Below, piece by piece: positions 46,037 to 55,078 of a DNA stretch of 64,000 nucleotides. Where the stretch lies: NCBI GenBank assembly GCA_003298465.1, contig QNGA01000001.1:372001-436000 (forward strand), written 5' to 3'. The first letter of the stretch is position 1. Each line of letters begins with the position of its first letter. The position numbers and the translations under genes were made by a program. The notes under the pieces were generated by a model. The model made no database searches. It was given only the letters and a program-made list of their open reading frames with translations, and was not told the origin of the DNA. The DNA is from a halophilic archaeon (GTDB lineage Archaea; Halobacteriota; Halobacteria; Halobacteriales; Haladaptataceae).

Positions 46037-46816
46037 CTACGTCAGTGCGAGGTACGGGCCGAGCGCGACGAGGACGACCGCCAGCGCCCGCTTGAGCCGA
46101 CGGGGGTCGCTGGCCTGCGCGAGCCGCCAGCCCGCGACGACGCCGACGAGCTGGGGAACCCCGATGGCGACGGCCAGGGGGAACGAGACCGTCCCGCGGA
46201 CGAGATAGCCCGCGGTCGCGAACCCGGCGACGAACACCGACTGGACCTGCGCGACCGCCACGGCGACGAGCATCGGAACGCCCGCGGCGACCAGCAGCGG
46301 GACCGCGACGACCGGGCCGCCGACGCCGAGCAGTCCGCTCGGGACGCCGACCGCGAACCCGATGGCGGTCACGACCGTACGTCCGCGGACGCCGTCGAGG
46401 TCGACCCCGTTCGCCGTGCCCCCGTCGGTGCGGGTGCGGTACCAGACGAGCACGCCGGTGAGCGCGAGGAAGGCACCGAGGAGCAGTCCGAACAGTCGCT
46501 CCGACACCAGTGTGTTGAGGCGAACGCCGACCAGCGCGCCGACGAGGCCGGCGACGCTGAGCAGGAGCGCGGCGACGCGCTCGGGGCCGGCGGCGAGTTC
46601 GCCCGACCGCAGGTAGGCCGCGCTCCCGAGCAGTCCCGTGGCGACGAACGTCGCGCTGGCCGTGCCGGCGACGGTTCCCGGCGAGGCGGCCGTCAGCGCG
46701 TACAGCGCCGCGGTGACGAAGACACCGCCGGGACCGACGGCCGTGATACCGACGCCGGCGACCAGCGCGACGGCGACCAGCGCGACGAGCGTCGGCGTGG
46801 CGAGTCCGGCGACCAT
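46037..46816 (-). CDS. TauE/SafE-family anion exporter
   Basis: A 259-residue membrane protein with eight helices and the family GVP-(S/T)-GLLGVGGP loop (here GVPSGLLGVGGPVVAVPLLV). Members export sulphite or other sulphur-containing anions. It begins six bases after the stop of the NRAMP-like gene, so the two are in one operon. The substrate is inferred from family only. Confidence 0.85.
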   Translation of the reverse strand: MVAGLATPTLVALVAVALVAGVGITAVGPGGVFVTAALYALTAASPGTVAGTASATFVATGLLGSAAYLRSGELAAGPERVAALLLSVAGLVGALVGVRLNTLVSERLFGLLLGAFLALTGVLVWYRTRTDGGTANGVDLDGVRGRTVVTAIGFAVGVPSGLLGVGGPVVAVPLLVAAGVPMLVAVAVAQVQSVFVAGFATAGYLVRGTVSFPLAVAIGVPQLVGVVAGWRLAQASDPRRLKRALAVVLVALGPYLALT

Positions 46817-46822
46817 GCCGTG

Positions 46823-48112
46823 CTACAGCCCTCCGCTCAGGATGGCCTCGATGACCGTCCGCCCGGCGGTGACGGCCGAGTAGACTGCCAGCAGGATGAG
46901 CGCGCTGTTGAGGGCGTTGAGCTTCCAGCCGTTCGTGTGCCCGCCCATCACGTCGTCGTCGTTGACCGCCCAGAACAGCAGCAGGATGGTGATCGGGAGT
47001 CCGACGACGCCGTTGTACGCCGGGAAGAGCAGGATCATGTCGATGACACTCAGGCCGAGGTACTGGTGGACCAGCGGGGAGAGGCTTCCGAGCGCGACGC
47101 CGACGACGTAGATGACGACGAACGCCCGGCGGCTGTCGGCGTACCGCTCTCCCAGCGCCTCGCGGAGCATGTAGCCCGGGGCCCACATGATGGGGACGAT
47201 GCTGTTGAACGCGGCTGTGAGCGTTCCGACGAGGAAGACGGCCATCGCCCACTCGCCGAGCACGTTCGCCAGCGCCCGCCCGGGCGTGAGGAACGTCCGC
47301 AGTTGCGTGTAGCCCGCGGGGCGCAGGACGGCGGCCGCGGTAACGACGATGGCGATGGTGGTGAGACCGCCGACCGCGTAGCCGATGCCGAGGTCGCGGC
47401 GCATCGTCGACACGGCCGAGACGTCCGTCCATCCCTTCTCCTCGACGAGTTCCGACTCGAGGAAGAAGTTGGGCCAGAGGGCGGTCGTCCCGAGGATGCT
47501 CACCGCGAGCGCCATCCCGCCGACGTCGCCGGCGACGGGGACGAACCCTCGCGCGACGGCGACGAGGTCGGGGCCGCTCGCGCCCGCGACGACGACGTAG
47601 GCGACCAGCAGTCCGAACATCATCAGCGTCATGATGCGCTCGACCCAGTCGTACCCCAGGATGCCGACGACGATGGCCGCCAGGCCCGTGAGGTAGGCGA
47701 ACGGCTGCCAGCCGACGCCCTGGAGGCCGAGGAGGACGACGATACCCTTCCCGACAGCGGCGGTGAGTTCGAGCGTCCACGCGACGCAACCGACCGAAAG
47801 CGCGAGCATGAGGACGGTCGCGCCGGTCCGCCCGAGCTTCTCGCGGGCGAAGCCGGCGAGCGAATCGCCGAAGATGCCCAGGCGCGCGCTCATGTCCTGT
47901 CCGAGGTAGCCGAGCAGGACCGCGCCGACGACCGCCCACAGCAGGGCGTAGCCGTATCGGACGCCCGCGGAACTGGCGATGAACACCGAGCCGGAACCGA
48001 AGTAGCTGGCGACCATCACGAACGCCAGGCCGTACTTGCCGAAGAAGTCGGTAATCGTCGAATCGACGCCGAAGACCGAACGGAGATCGTAATATCGTTG
48101 GAATATGTCCAT
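46823..48112 (-). CDS. NRAMP-related transporter lacking the canonical metal site
   Basis: A 429-residue membrane protein with the NRAMP/LeuT-type arrangement of about 11 helices. In the first helix, where divalent-metal NRAMPs have DPGN, it reads GSGS (39-42); in the sixth, where they have MPH, it reads LWPNF (212-216). So Mn2+/Fe2+ transport by the usual site is unlikely; another substrate is possible. Start is ATG 48112, not 48139. Operon with TauE. Confidence 0.75.
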   Translation of the reverse strand: MDIFQRYYDLRSVFGVDSTITDFFGKYGLAFVMVASYFGSGSVFIASSAGVRYGYALLWAVVGAVLLGYLGQDMSARLGIFGDSLAGFAREKLGRTGATVLMLALSVGCVAWTLELTAAVGKGIVVLLGLQGVGWQPFAYLTGLAAIVVGILGYDWVERIMTLMMFGLLVAYVVVAGASGPDLVAVARGFVPVAGDVGGMALAVSILGTTALWPNFFLESELVEEKGWTDVSAVSTMRRDLGIGYAVGGLTTIAIVVTAAAVLRPAGYTQLRTFLTPGRALANVLGEWAMAVFLVGTLTAAFNSIVPIMWAPGYMLREALGERYADSRRAFVVIYVVGVALGSLSPLVHQYLGLSVIDMILLFPAYNGVVGLPITILLLFWAVNDDDVMGGHTNGWKLNALNSALILLAVYSAVTAGRTVIEAILSGGL

Positions 48113-48441
48113 GGGGTGTGAGATGGCAAACCAGTGCAAGCGACTGACGAGCGGCGACCGTCGAGCGACAGCGGTGGCTGTCGAGTTCCGACCGGAGAAC
48201 GCCCCGGCGTCGTCGCTCGAACGGCAACTCCCTTCCGGAATAACCGAGGTGAACGAATGTAATCACGGACGTAACTTATGCGCTGTGGCTACCCCCGTTC
48301 GGGGCGGACGTCCGCCTCGCGTCGCCGTCGTCGACCGCTTCGAACGAGCGCGGTGGGTGCTCCTCGCGGAGTCCGCGACGGGCCGTCCGGAGCGACCCGC
48401 TCCACGCGAAACCCTGCCGTCGACGACCCGCCTGCACCGTC

Positions 48442-48461
48442 TCCACTCGAAACGGAGGGGT
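48442..48461 (+). repeat. ORB-like element, left copy
   Basis: TCCACTCGAAACGGAGGGGT, 20 bases matching the inverted right copy at 48571-48590 in 19 positions. The pattern of a TCCA, a central GAAAC and a terminal G-string resembles archaeal origin recognition boxes as remembered. No cdc6/orc1 gene is in the window. Confidence 0.5.
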
Positions 48462-48501
48462 AGGTCAACGACTCCCAAACCCACCGGCGGTGTCTCAGAA
48501 A

Positions 48502-48530
48502 CGTCCGAAAACTAACTGTTAGAACGGACG
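48502..48530. repeat. Central palindrome between the ORB-like sites
   Basis: CGTCCG (48502-48507) and CGGACG (48525-48530) flank an AT-rich core in which CTAAC-T-GTTAG (48512-48522) is itself a palindrome. The centre is at 48516, exactly midway between the two ORB-like copies. Confidence 0.7.
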
Positions 48531-48570
48531 ACAACTCCCCCGTGGTAGGCGGAGTGGGAACGATTCACGC

Positions 48571-48590
48571 ACCCCTCCGTTTCGACTGGA
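48571..48590 (-). repeat. ORB-like element, right copy (inverted)
   Basis: On the minus strand it reads TCCAGTCGAAACGGAGGGGT, one mismatch from the left copy. The copies point their G-strings toward each other, 109 bases apart. The base immediately before is also T, giving TTCCAGT as in other archaeal ORBs. Confidence 0.5.
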
Positions 48591-48665
48591 ACGAACGGAA
48601 ACGCGAGCGAGGACGACGCGTCGACCGGAAACGTCCGTCGACGCCGCGCGGCCCCGACGTCGCTC

Positions 48666-49094
48666 CTACTCCCCGCGCCGTCCCACCGGGACGAGGAGGA
48701 CGGGGGTCGGACTCGCCCGGACGACCTTCTCCGAGACGCTGCCGAGCAGGAGTTTGTCCACGCCGCGCCGGCCGTGGGTGCCGATCACGACGATGTCGGC
48801 GTCCTCCGCGGCCGCCAGTATCTCGCGATAGGGTTTGCCGTGGACGACCTCGCCGTCGGCGTCTACGCCGCGCTCCTCGGCGGTCGCCACCCCCGCTTCG
48901 ACGGTGTCCTCCGCCGCCGCCTCCAGGCGGTCGAAGAGGATGTCCTCGGTCACGTCCCGGGCCATCATCTTCTCGTCGACGACGGAGAGCAGGCGGACGC
49001 GCGCGTCGGCGGCCTCGGCGAGGTCGAGCGCGTGGTCGAGCACCGCGTCGGACTCCTCGCTGTCGTCCAGCGGCACGAGAATGCGTTCGTACAT
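48666..49094 (-). CDS. Universal stress protein (UspA family, ATP-binding type)
   Basis: A 142-residue single Usp domain. The ATP-binding signature G-x2-G-x9-G-(S/T) is present as GTHGRRGVDKLLLGS (about 110-124), and the N-terminal strand ends with PLDDSEESDAV. Start is ATG 49094 (MYERILVPLDDS); a GTG one codon upstream is less likely. Stress- or growth-linked role inferred from family. Confidence 0.9.
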   Translation of the reverse strand: MYERILVPLDDSEESDAVLDHALDLAEAADARVRLLSVVDEKMMARDVTEDILFDRLEAAAEDTVEAGVATAEERGVDADGEVVHGKPYREILAAAEDADIVVIGTHGRRGVDKLLLGSVSEKVVRASPTPVLLVPVGRRGE

Positions 49095-49230
49095 CACACC
49101 GTCTCTCGGCCGCGACCGTCAAAGACGTGTCGGCGGTCGCGGTCCTCGGCGGTCGATTCGCCGAGCGAGCGACCGCCGAGAGGGAACGCCCGCGGTCGCT
49201 CGCGACGCCGAGAACCGCCGTTTCGCGGCG

Positions 49231-50400
49231 CTACCGCAGTCGCTCGCGGGCGCTGGCCATTCCCGCCTCGACGTCGACGTCCGCACCGGCTTCGAGCATG
49301 GCCTCGCCGACGGTCCGGACGCCGCGGAGAATCTGCTCGTCGGAGAGGTTGCCCATGTTGCTCACGCGGAATATCTCGCCGCCCAGGTGGGCCTGACCGC
49401 CGCTGATGCTCACGCCGCGCTCCTCGACGGCGTCGAAGAACGCGTCGGGGTTCTCGCGGACGGTCCGGGGGAGCGAAATCGCGGTGAGGGTGTTCGAGAA
49501 CTCCGAGACGTCGTTGCGCTCCGGGAACGGCGAGAGACCCATCGCGGTGAACGCGGAGCGGAAGGCCGAGGACTGGCGGCGGTGCCGCGAGATGCGCTCC
49601 GGCATCCCCTCGTCGACGATGTGCTCGACGGCGACCGCCAGCCCGCGGAACAGCGGGACGGCGCTCGTGAACGGCGTCTGGTGGCTGTCGGCCTTCCGGA
49701 GATGCCAGTCCAGGTCCTCGTAGAACGGCGCGTCGTCGCCGTCGAAGGCGTCCCGGGCCCCCGGCGTCGCGTAGAGGGCGCTCAGGCCGGGCGGCGCGGC
49801 GAGACACTTCTGGGCGTCCGTAATCGCGACGTCGACGTTCCACTCGTCGACGAGGAACTCGTCGCCGCCGATGGAGGTGACCCCGTCGACGACGAAGCGG
49901 GCGTCGTGCTCCGCGGCGATCTCGCCCACCTCCGGGACGGGGTTCAACAGCCCCGTGCTCGTCTCGTTGTGGACTATCGTCACCACGGCGGTGTCGTCGG
50001 AGACGGCGTCGGCGACCGCGTCGGGGTCGACGGACTGGCCCCAGTCGAACTCGACCGGCGTCACGTCGGCGTGGCGGTCGGCGATGCGCTTGAACCGTCG
50101 GCCGAACTTCCCGTTGACGACCGCGACGACCTCGTCGTCCTCGCCCGCGAGGTTGGCGACCGCGGCTTCCATCGCCATCGTCGCCGTCCCGTTGAGTATC
50201 AGGCTGGTGCCGCCCTCGGTCGTGGCGGTGCCGTCGAGCGACGACCGCTCGAAGACGGCGTCGAGCGCGTCCTGGGCGCGCTCGTACACCGCCTCGAACT
50301 CGGCCGAGCGATGCGACACCATCGGCTCGCTCATCACCTGACGGACGTCTTGCCGGAGGGGAACCGGGCCCGGATTGAGCAGGAGGAAGTCCTCTCGCAT
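49231..50400 (-). CDS. Class V pyridoxal-phosphate aminotransferase
   Basis: A 389-residue fold-type-I enzyme of the alanine-glyoxylate/serine-pyruvate aminotransferase group. It starts LLLNPGPVPLRQDVRQVM, has the VVDGVTSIGGDEF strand, and the PLP lysine in TDAQKCLAAPPGL (near 200). It probably transfers amino groups between serine or alanine and glyoxylate/pyruvate. Start ATG 50400, with TATA CGTTTATCT (50424-50432) before it. Monocistronic. Confidence 0.88.
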   Translation of the reverse strand: MREDFLLLNPGPVPLRQDVRQVMSEPMVSHRSAEFEAVYERAQDALDAVFERSSLDGTATTEGGTSLILNGTATMAMEAAVANLAGEDDEVVAVVNGKFGRRFKRIADRHADVTPVEFDWGQSVDPDAVADAVSDDTAVVTIVHNETSTGLLNPVPEVGEIAAEHDARFVVDGVTSIGGDEFLVDEWNVDVAITDAQKCLAAPPGLSALYATPGARDAFDGDDAPFYEDLDWHLRKADSHQTPFTSAVPLFRGLAVAVEHIVDEGMPERISRHRRQSSAFRSAFTAMGLSPFPERNDVSEFSNTLTAISLPRTVRENPDAFFDAVEERGVSISGGQAHLGGEIFRVSNMGNLSDEQILRGVRTVGEAMLEAGADVDVEAGMASARERLR

Positions 50401-50423
50401 ACGCTCCGGTTACACGGCGGGGC

Positions 50424-50432
50424 AGATAAACG
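50424..50432 (-). promoter_or_regulatory. TATA box of the class V aminotransferase gene
   Basis: CGTTTATCT on the minus strand is centred 28 bases before ATG 50400, supporting a leaderless start. Confidence 0.55.
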
Positions 50433-50481
50433 TCGCCCGTGGCGCAATTTCCGCCACTACCGGGCGCGGTGCTCCCGTCGG

Positions 50482-51171
50482 CTACTCCGAGCCGTTCCCG
50501 ACCCCGTTCGACGGCAGGTTCGGGATGAGCCACGCCAGGAACGCGTCCGGGCTCCGGGACTGCGTCCAGATGTTGCCCGGCCCCTCGAACTCGCAGACCA
50601 GCCCTTCGCCGCTGAACAGCGTCGACTTCAGCCCGCCGACTCGCTCGACGGAGAAGTCGACGGTGTCCTCGAACGCGACGACGTGGCCCGTGTCGACGAC
50701 GTGGCGCTCGCCGGGGTCGAGGCTCACGACCGAGGTGGCGCCGTAGCTGGAGAGGAAGGTCAGTCCCCGTCCGCTCAGTTCGAGCAGGAACAGCCCCTCG
50801 CCGCCGAAGAACGACCGGCTTCCGCCGAACTTCGTGTCGAGGTCGACGTCCGTCTCGGCGGCGAGGAAGGAACTCGACTGGACGAACAGCGACTCGTCGC
50901 GGAGTTCGTACTGGATGACGTCGCCCGGCAGCGCGGGTGCGAGCGTCAGCGTTCCCGGACGTTCGGCCTCGAACGTGTTGACGAAGAACGACTCCCCGCC
51001 CAGAACCGACCGCTTCAGAGACGACAGCAGCCCACCCTCGGCCCTCGTCTCCACGGTCACGCCCTCCGAGTGACTGACCATCGACCCCGCTTCGCTCCGG
51101 ACTTCGTCTCCCTCGTCGAGCGCGAGTTCCAGTTCCGTGAACGACGGACGGTGGTGTCTCTCGTAATCCAT
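50482..51171 (-). CDS. AIM24/TIGR00266-family protein
   Basis: A 229-residue beta-helix protein. It has the SEAGSMVSHSEGVTVETRA region (about 25-45), GGESFFVNTFEAE, GDVIQYEL and GEGLVCEFEGPGNIWTQSRS. Mitochondrial AIM24 shapes inner membranes; bacterial and archaeal roles are unknown. A TATA-like AACTATATCC is centred about 30 bases before ATG 51171. It is divergent from the YkgJ gene. Confidence 0.85.
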   Translation of the reverse strand: MDYERHHRPSFTELELALDEGDEVRSEAGSMVSHSEGVTVETRAEGGLLSSLKRSVLGGESFFVNTFEAERPGTLTLAPALPGDVIQYELRDESLFVQSSSFLAAETDVDLDTKFGGSRSFFGGEGLFLLELSGRGLTFLSSYGATSVVSLDPGERHVVDTGHVVAFEDTVDFSVERVGGLKSTLFSGEGLVCEFEGPGNIWTQSRSPDAFLAWLIPNLPSNGVGNGSE

Positions 51172-51267
51172 GTCGTCGTCTCACGGTACCGACGCGGATA
51201 TAGTTGGTCGTCACCGTGTCACTCTCCCCCACTGTTTAAGCGCGTCGGCGGCGTAGCGCGGGCAGTC

Positions 51268-52119
51268 ATGGAGGTGAACTGCGAGGGCTGTGCGGGCTGT
51301 TGTATCGACTGGCGCGCGCTCGCGTCCGAGCGGTCGGACCACGAGCGCCGCGGTCCCAGGACGCCGCTCGACGACGCGTACAATCTCGTCCCGCTCACGC
51401 GCGGCGACGCCCGCGACTTCCTCGACGCGGGGCTGGCGGACGCGCTGAGGCCCCGGCTCTGGCGCGACGAGAGCGGCGTGGCGGTGGACGGCGTCGAACT
51501 GGCTGCCATCGACGGCAAGCCGGTCTTCTTCCTCGGGCTTCGGAAGCCGCCGAAACCGGTCGCGCCGTTCGACGCCGACCCGCGCTGGCTCCCCACCTGC
51601 GTCTTCCTCGACCCGGCGACGCTGCAGTGTCGCGTCCACGACCGCCCGGAGTATCCGACGGAGTGTGCGGAGTATCCCGGCCACAACCTCGAACTCGGGT
51701 CGACGACGGAGTGCGAACGCGTCGAGGCCGCGTTCGGCGGCGACCGACTGCTGGACGACGACCCGCCGGACGACCTCTCCGGACTCCTGCTCGGCCCGCA
51801 GGCGGTCGGAGAGAAGGTGTTCGTCTACCCCGACCCGGACGACCTGGCGGGCGTCGTCGCACGACTCCTCGCGGACGACCTGACCCGCGAGGACCGTGCG
51901 CGGTTCGTCGCCGCCGCGGTCGCGGGCCGCCCCGGTACGACGAGCACCGACCGCGAGCGGTTCGCCGCGGCGCTCGCCGACGCGCGGGCCGCCGACTCGT
52001 GGGCCGGCCGCGCCGTCGCCGAGTGGGAGTCGCTGGAGGACGGCGGCGACGCTCCCCGACCGGACGCGGCCGAGCGCGTCGAGGACGACCGCGGCGCGCC
52101 CTCGACGCCCGGCTGGTAG
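51268..52119 (+). CDS. YkgJ-family cysteine cluster protein
   Basis: A 283-residue protein with an N-terminal metal-cluster signature: CEGCAGCCIDWRAL (5-18), then LPTCVFLDPATLQCRVHDRP and ECAEYPG. Eight cysteines suggest a zinc or iron-sulphur site. The last 130 residues are haloarchaeal and acidic with no match. A GTTTAAGC TATA box is at about 51234-51241. Function unknown. Confidence 0.8.
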   Translation: MEVNCEGCAGCCIDWRALASERSDHERRGPRTPLDDAYNLVPLTRGDARDFLDAGLADALRPRLWRDESGVAVDGVELAAIDGKPVFFLGLRKPPKPVAPFDADPRWLPTCVFLDPATLQCRVHDRPEYPTECAEYPGHNLELGSTTECERVEAAFGGDRLLDDDPPDDLSGLLLGPQAVGEKVFVYPDPDDLAGVVARLLADDLTREDRARFVAAAVAGRPGTTSTDRERFAAALADARAADSWAGRAVAEWESLEDGGDAPRPDAAERVEDDRGAPSTPGW

Positions 52120-52209
52120 CGGCGTCGAACCGCGAGCATCCGCTCGCGACGACGACGGCGAGAAAACCCGAAACGTCCGCTCGCTCCGACGAACGACCGC
52201 GAAACGACG

Positions 52210-52383
52210 CTACTCGGACTTGATGTCTTCGAACTGCTCGAGGAGATCCTCGGTCGAGTCGCCGGAGTCGTACTCTACAGTCCCGTGGTAGTTCGACCGG
52301 TCGTCGTCGAAGCTCGCGTCCACGGAGCTGTTTTTCCGTTCACGGCGCTCGTGTTCATCTTCGTCATAGGCACCCATTGACAT
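52210..52383 (-). CDS. DUF5786-family small protein
   Basis: A 57-residue acidic protein that begins MSMGAYDEDEHERRERKNSS and contains YHGTVEYDSGDSTEDLLEQF. I choose ATG 52383; an internal ATG at 52377 would drop two residues. The family is tiny and haloarchaea-specific, and its function is unknown. Confidence 0.75.
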   Translation of the reverse strand: MSMGAYDEDEHERRERKNSSVDASFDDDRSNYHGTVEYDSGDSTEDLLEQFEDIKSE

Positions 52384-52542
52384 GACAACCACACCCATAC
52401 TTGGCGGTAACCAACCATCAATGTAACGGATAATCACATCATTCGGACCGCCTGTAAAATCGTCAGACACGGGAGACGCCGGCGGGATTCGAACGGTGCG
52501 GTGAGCACAAGGCGTAAACATCTCCGACCGCTAGTACGACGC

Positions 52543-53559
52543 GTGGCAAGCCCGCTCCGCTTTCGCCGCTCCACGGAGCGGTGGGACGACGACCGCATCG
52601 ACCGAGAGGTGTACGCCGACCTCGACGAGAATCTCGGCGCAGCCTCGCCGACGCCTCATTACTCGGGACCGAACGGCTACCGGACCCGCCGATTCGAGAT
52701 GGACAACGGCGACTTCGCCCTGTTCGCGTGGAACGACGAGGAGGCGTTCTGGCTCGGCAACACCGAGACGCCCTCGGCGCTGTGGCGCACGACGAAGTAC
52801 ACGTTCGACGAGGTTCCGTATCCGATAGCGCGCTGGGCGCAGCGCGAACTGCTGGCCGACCTCGCGGTCCAGTCGCCGTGGCTCGCCGAGTACGATTACG
52901 TCTCGTGGTTCTTCCTGCCCGTGTTCCTCTCGAAGGACGGCCGGGAGAGCACCCGGACCTTCTTCCGGGACCACGCCGCCGGCTTCCCGGACGCGACCCG
53001 CGACGAGGGGCTGGAGTTCTACGAGCGGTTCCTCCGGACCGGCGTGCTGGACGACTACCGGTACACGATGGCGTCGAAGCTCGGGACGAGCCAGCACGTC
53101 GACCCCAGTCGGATGAGTTCCGCGATGAGCGAGTTCACCGTCGCGAAGCTGCTGACCGACGCGGGGTACGACGTGACGCCCGAGATAGAGGTGACGACCG
53201 GTCACTCGCTGGACTTCCGGGCCGACCCGGCCGCTGGGACGCCCGGCGGCTCCGTGCTCGTGGAAGTGACGCGTCCGCGCCCGCCGCGCCGTCGCGGGGC
53301 CGACAACCCCGTGACCGCGCTCCGGGAGACGGCCGAGACGAAGACGAACGGTCAGCTCAGCGAACACGGCGGCGGTGCGGTCCTGTTCGTCGACTGCTCG
53401 GGATTCCGGGACGACGACTGGACCGCCATCGCCGGCGAGAAACCGGAGGTCCGCCACCGACCCGCGGTGGTGTTCCGCGCGCGCCCCGACGGCCGCGTCG
53501 AGGGGTACGCGAAGGGGTCGGTGCCGCTCTCGCTCGACGGCGCGCTGACCTGGGCGTGA
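52543..53559 (+). CDS. DUF5784-family protein, possible degenerate PD-(D/E)XK nuclease
   Basis: A 338-residue haloarchaeal protein. I start at GTG 52543 (VASPLRFRRSTERWDDDRID), after a CGTAAACATC TATA element at about 52513-52522; GTG 52501 would add 14 basic residues. The C-terminal half has EFTVAKLLTDAGYDV, then HSLDFRAD and VLVEVTRPRP, matching the E-D-ExK layout of restriction-like nucleases but with T instead of K. Family and function are by inference. It is divergent from the DUF5786 gene. Confidence 0.6.
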   Translation: MASPLRFRRSTERWDDDRIDREVYADLDENLGAASPTPHYSGPNGYRTRRFEMDNGDFALFAWNDEEAFWLGNTETPSALWRTTKYTFDEVPYPIARWAQRELLADLAVQSPWLAEYDYVSWFFLPVFLSKDGRESTRTFFRDHAAGFPDATRDEGLEFYERFLRTGVLDDYRYTMASKLGTSQHVDPSRMSSAMSEFTVAKLLTDAGYDVTPEIEVTTGHSLDFRADPAAGTPGGSVLVEVTRPRPPRRRGADNPVTALRETAETKTNGQLSEHGGGAVLFVDCSGFRDDDWTAIAGEKPEVRHRPAVVFRARPDGRVEGYAKGSVPLSLDGALTWA

Positions 53560-53625
53560 GAAACGCCCGACGCGACCGTATCGAGCCGCTGGCGGCGGCG
53601 ACGCCCCCGTCGACCGTTCCGACCG

Positions 53626-54450
53626 TCACTCCCCGCCGCGGACGACGTGACCGTACTTCAGGACGGCGACGAATATCACGCCACCGACCGCGTTACCGAC
53701 CGTCGCGAGCGCGAGGAAGGCGAGATAGTCGACCGCGCCGATCGCCGGGGAGGTGAGCGTCGCCGCCAGCACCTCGATGTTGCCGGCGATGGAGTGGGGG
53801 AGGTGGGCGAGTCCGATACTGGTGGTGACCAGCCAGACGACGATGATGCGAGCGGTGCTCCCCTTCGCGGCCGTGAGCAGCCACGAGAGCAGCCCCATCA
53901 TCCAACCGGCCGTTACACCCCCGGCGAGTATCAGCCACCAGACGTGGTCGACGAGGTTCCGTCCGATTTCGACGAACGCCTGCTCCTCGACGATGCCGTA
54001 GGCCGGGGCGAAGTAGACCATCGAGACGGCGAACAGCAGGCCGCCGACGACGTTCCCGCCGTAGACCAGCGCCCACAGCCGACCGACCTGACCGACGGAC
54101 GCCCGGCCGTCGATTGCCGGAAGCGCCGCTCGCGTCGTGTGTTCGGTGAACAGTTCGGACCGCCCCCCGATCACGAAGACGAAGCCGACCGCGTACGCGT
54201 TCGCTACGACGATGCGCGTCAGCGGATCGCCCCACGCTCCGCCGACGAGCGTGAATATCACCGCCATGAGCAGCGGACCGAAGCCGAGGTCGAGTCCGGC
54301 CGACAGCCCCGAGAGGAACAGACCGCTGCCCGGACGCTCTAGTTCCCGAAGTCCCTCCTGTATCTCCTCGGCGAGGATCTCCTGTTTCGACTTCTGAGTC
54401 AGTTCGGGCGACTCGTCGGTGATGCGCTCGTCGAGCTCCTCTTTTGCCAC
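53626..54450 (-). CDS. Formate/nitrite-type channel protein
   Basis: A 274-residue FNT-family membrane protein: a charged N-terminal segment of about 50 residues, then six helices with [38 protein letters not shown], and [10 protein letters not shown]. It carries small anions such as formate, nitrite or hydrosulphide. Start is GTG 54450 ([14 protein letters not shown]), preceded by AT-rich bases. Divergent from hjc. Confidence 0.85.
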   Translation of the reverse strand: MAKEELDERITDESPELTQKSKQEILAEEIQEGLRELERPGSGLFLSGLSAGLDLGFGPLLMAVIFTLVGGAWGDPLTRIVVANAYAVGFVFVIGGRSELFTEHTTRAALPAIDGRASVGQVGRLWALVYGGNVVGGLLFAVSMVYFAPAYGIVEEQAFVEIGRNLVDHVWWLILAGGVTAGWMMGLLSWLLTAAKGSTARIIVVWLVTTSIGLAHLPHSIAGNIEVLAATLTSPAIGAVDYLAFLALATVGNAVGGVIFVAVLKYGHVVRGGE

Positions 54451-54550
54451 AACTAATGTGGTCGGACTTGCCACCGAAAAGCGGCGTGGCCACGCCGCTG
54501 CTCGTCCGTCGGACGCAGGCGTTAAAACGGTGGAATGGCGAGGTATCGGT

Positions 54551-55078
54551 ATGTCGAACGCCAAGGGGGATCGCCGGGAGCGCGAACTCGTCAATCGGCT
54601 CGACGAGGCCGGGTTCGCGGTCATGCGCGCGCCGGCGAGCGGGAGCGCCACGGAGCGGGAACTCCCGGACGTGCTCGCCGGGAACGGCGACGTCTTCTAC
54701 GCTATCGAGGCGAAATCGAGCGCGGGCGACCCCATCTACCTCACCGGCGAGGAGGTCGAGGCGCTCGTCTACTTCTCGCAGAACTTCGGCGCGAAACCGA
54801 AGATCGGCGTCCGGTTCGACCGCGAGGACTGGTACTTCTTCCACCCCGCCGACCTCTACGTCACCGACGGGGGCAACTACCGCGTGAAGAAGGAGACGGC
54901 GCTCGCGGACGGCACGGACTTCCCCGAACTCACCGGTCGGTCGACGAAGACGACGCTGGACGAGGTCGACGAGGACGGAGACGAGGCGGACGCCGGGGAC
55001 GACCGCGTCCTCGACGTGCTGACCGCGGTCGAGCAGGGCGTGCTCTCGCCCGACGAGGCGGCGTCGATGCTCGACTGA
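54551..55078 (+). CDS. hjc: Holliday junction resolvase Hjc
   Basis: Cuts four-way junctions during recombination. The PD-(D/E)XK core is clear: Glu10/Glu12 in [10 protein letters not shown], Asp40 in ELPDVLAG and Glu53-x-Lys55 in AIEAKSS. The protein has 175 residues; the core ends near 115 and an acidic tail of about 60 residues follows, a haloarchaeal feature. Start ATG 54551. Monocistronic. Confidence 0.93.
   Translation: MSNAKGDRRERELVNRLDEAGFAVMRAPASGSATERELPDVLAGNGDVFYAIEAKSSAGDPIYLTGEEVEALVYFSQNFGAKPKIGVRFDREDWYFFHPADLYVTDGGNYRVKKETALADGTDFPELTGRSTKTTLDEVDEDGDEADAGDDRVLDVLTAVEQGVLSPDEAASMLD

Larger units (their letters stand above)
48113..48665. other. Long gap with symmetric inverted repeats, no gene
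   Basis: About 550 bases between the NRAMP-like gene and the universal stress gene. No frame looks coding. It holds the inverted ORB-like pair and a central palindrome described separately. An AT-rich GCATAAGTTAC on the minus strand near 48270-48280 may be the promoter of the transporter operon, with a long leader. Confidence 0.6.

Noticed and set aside
49100..51232. Long open frames antisense to the aminotransferase and other GC-rich genes
   Set aside because: They are arginine/proline-rich shadow frames from high G+C, without start signals or domains.
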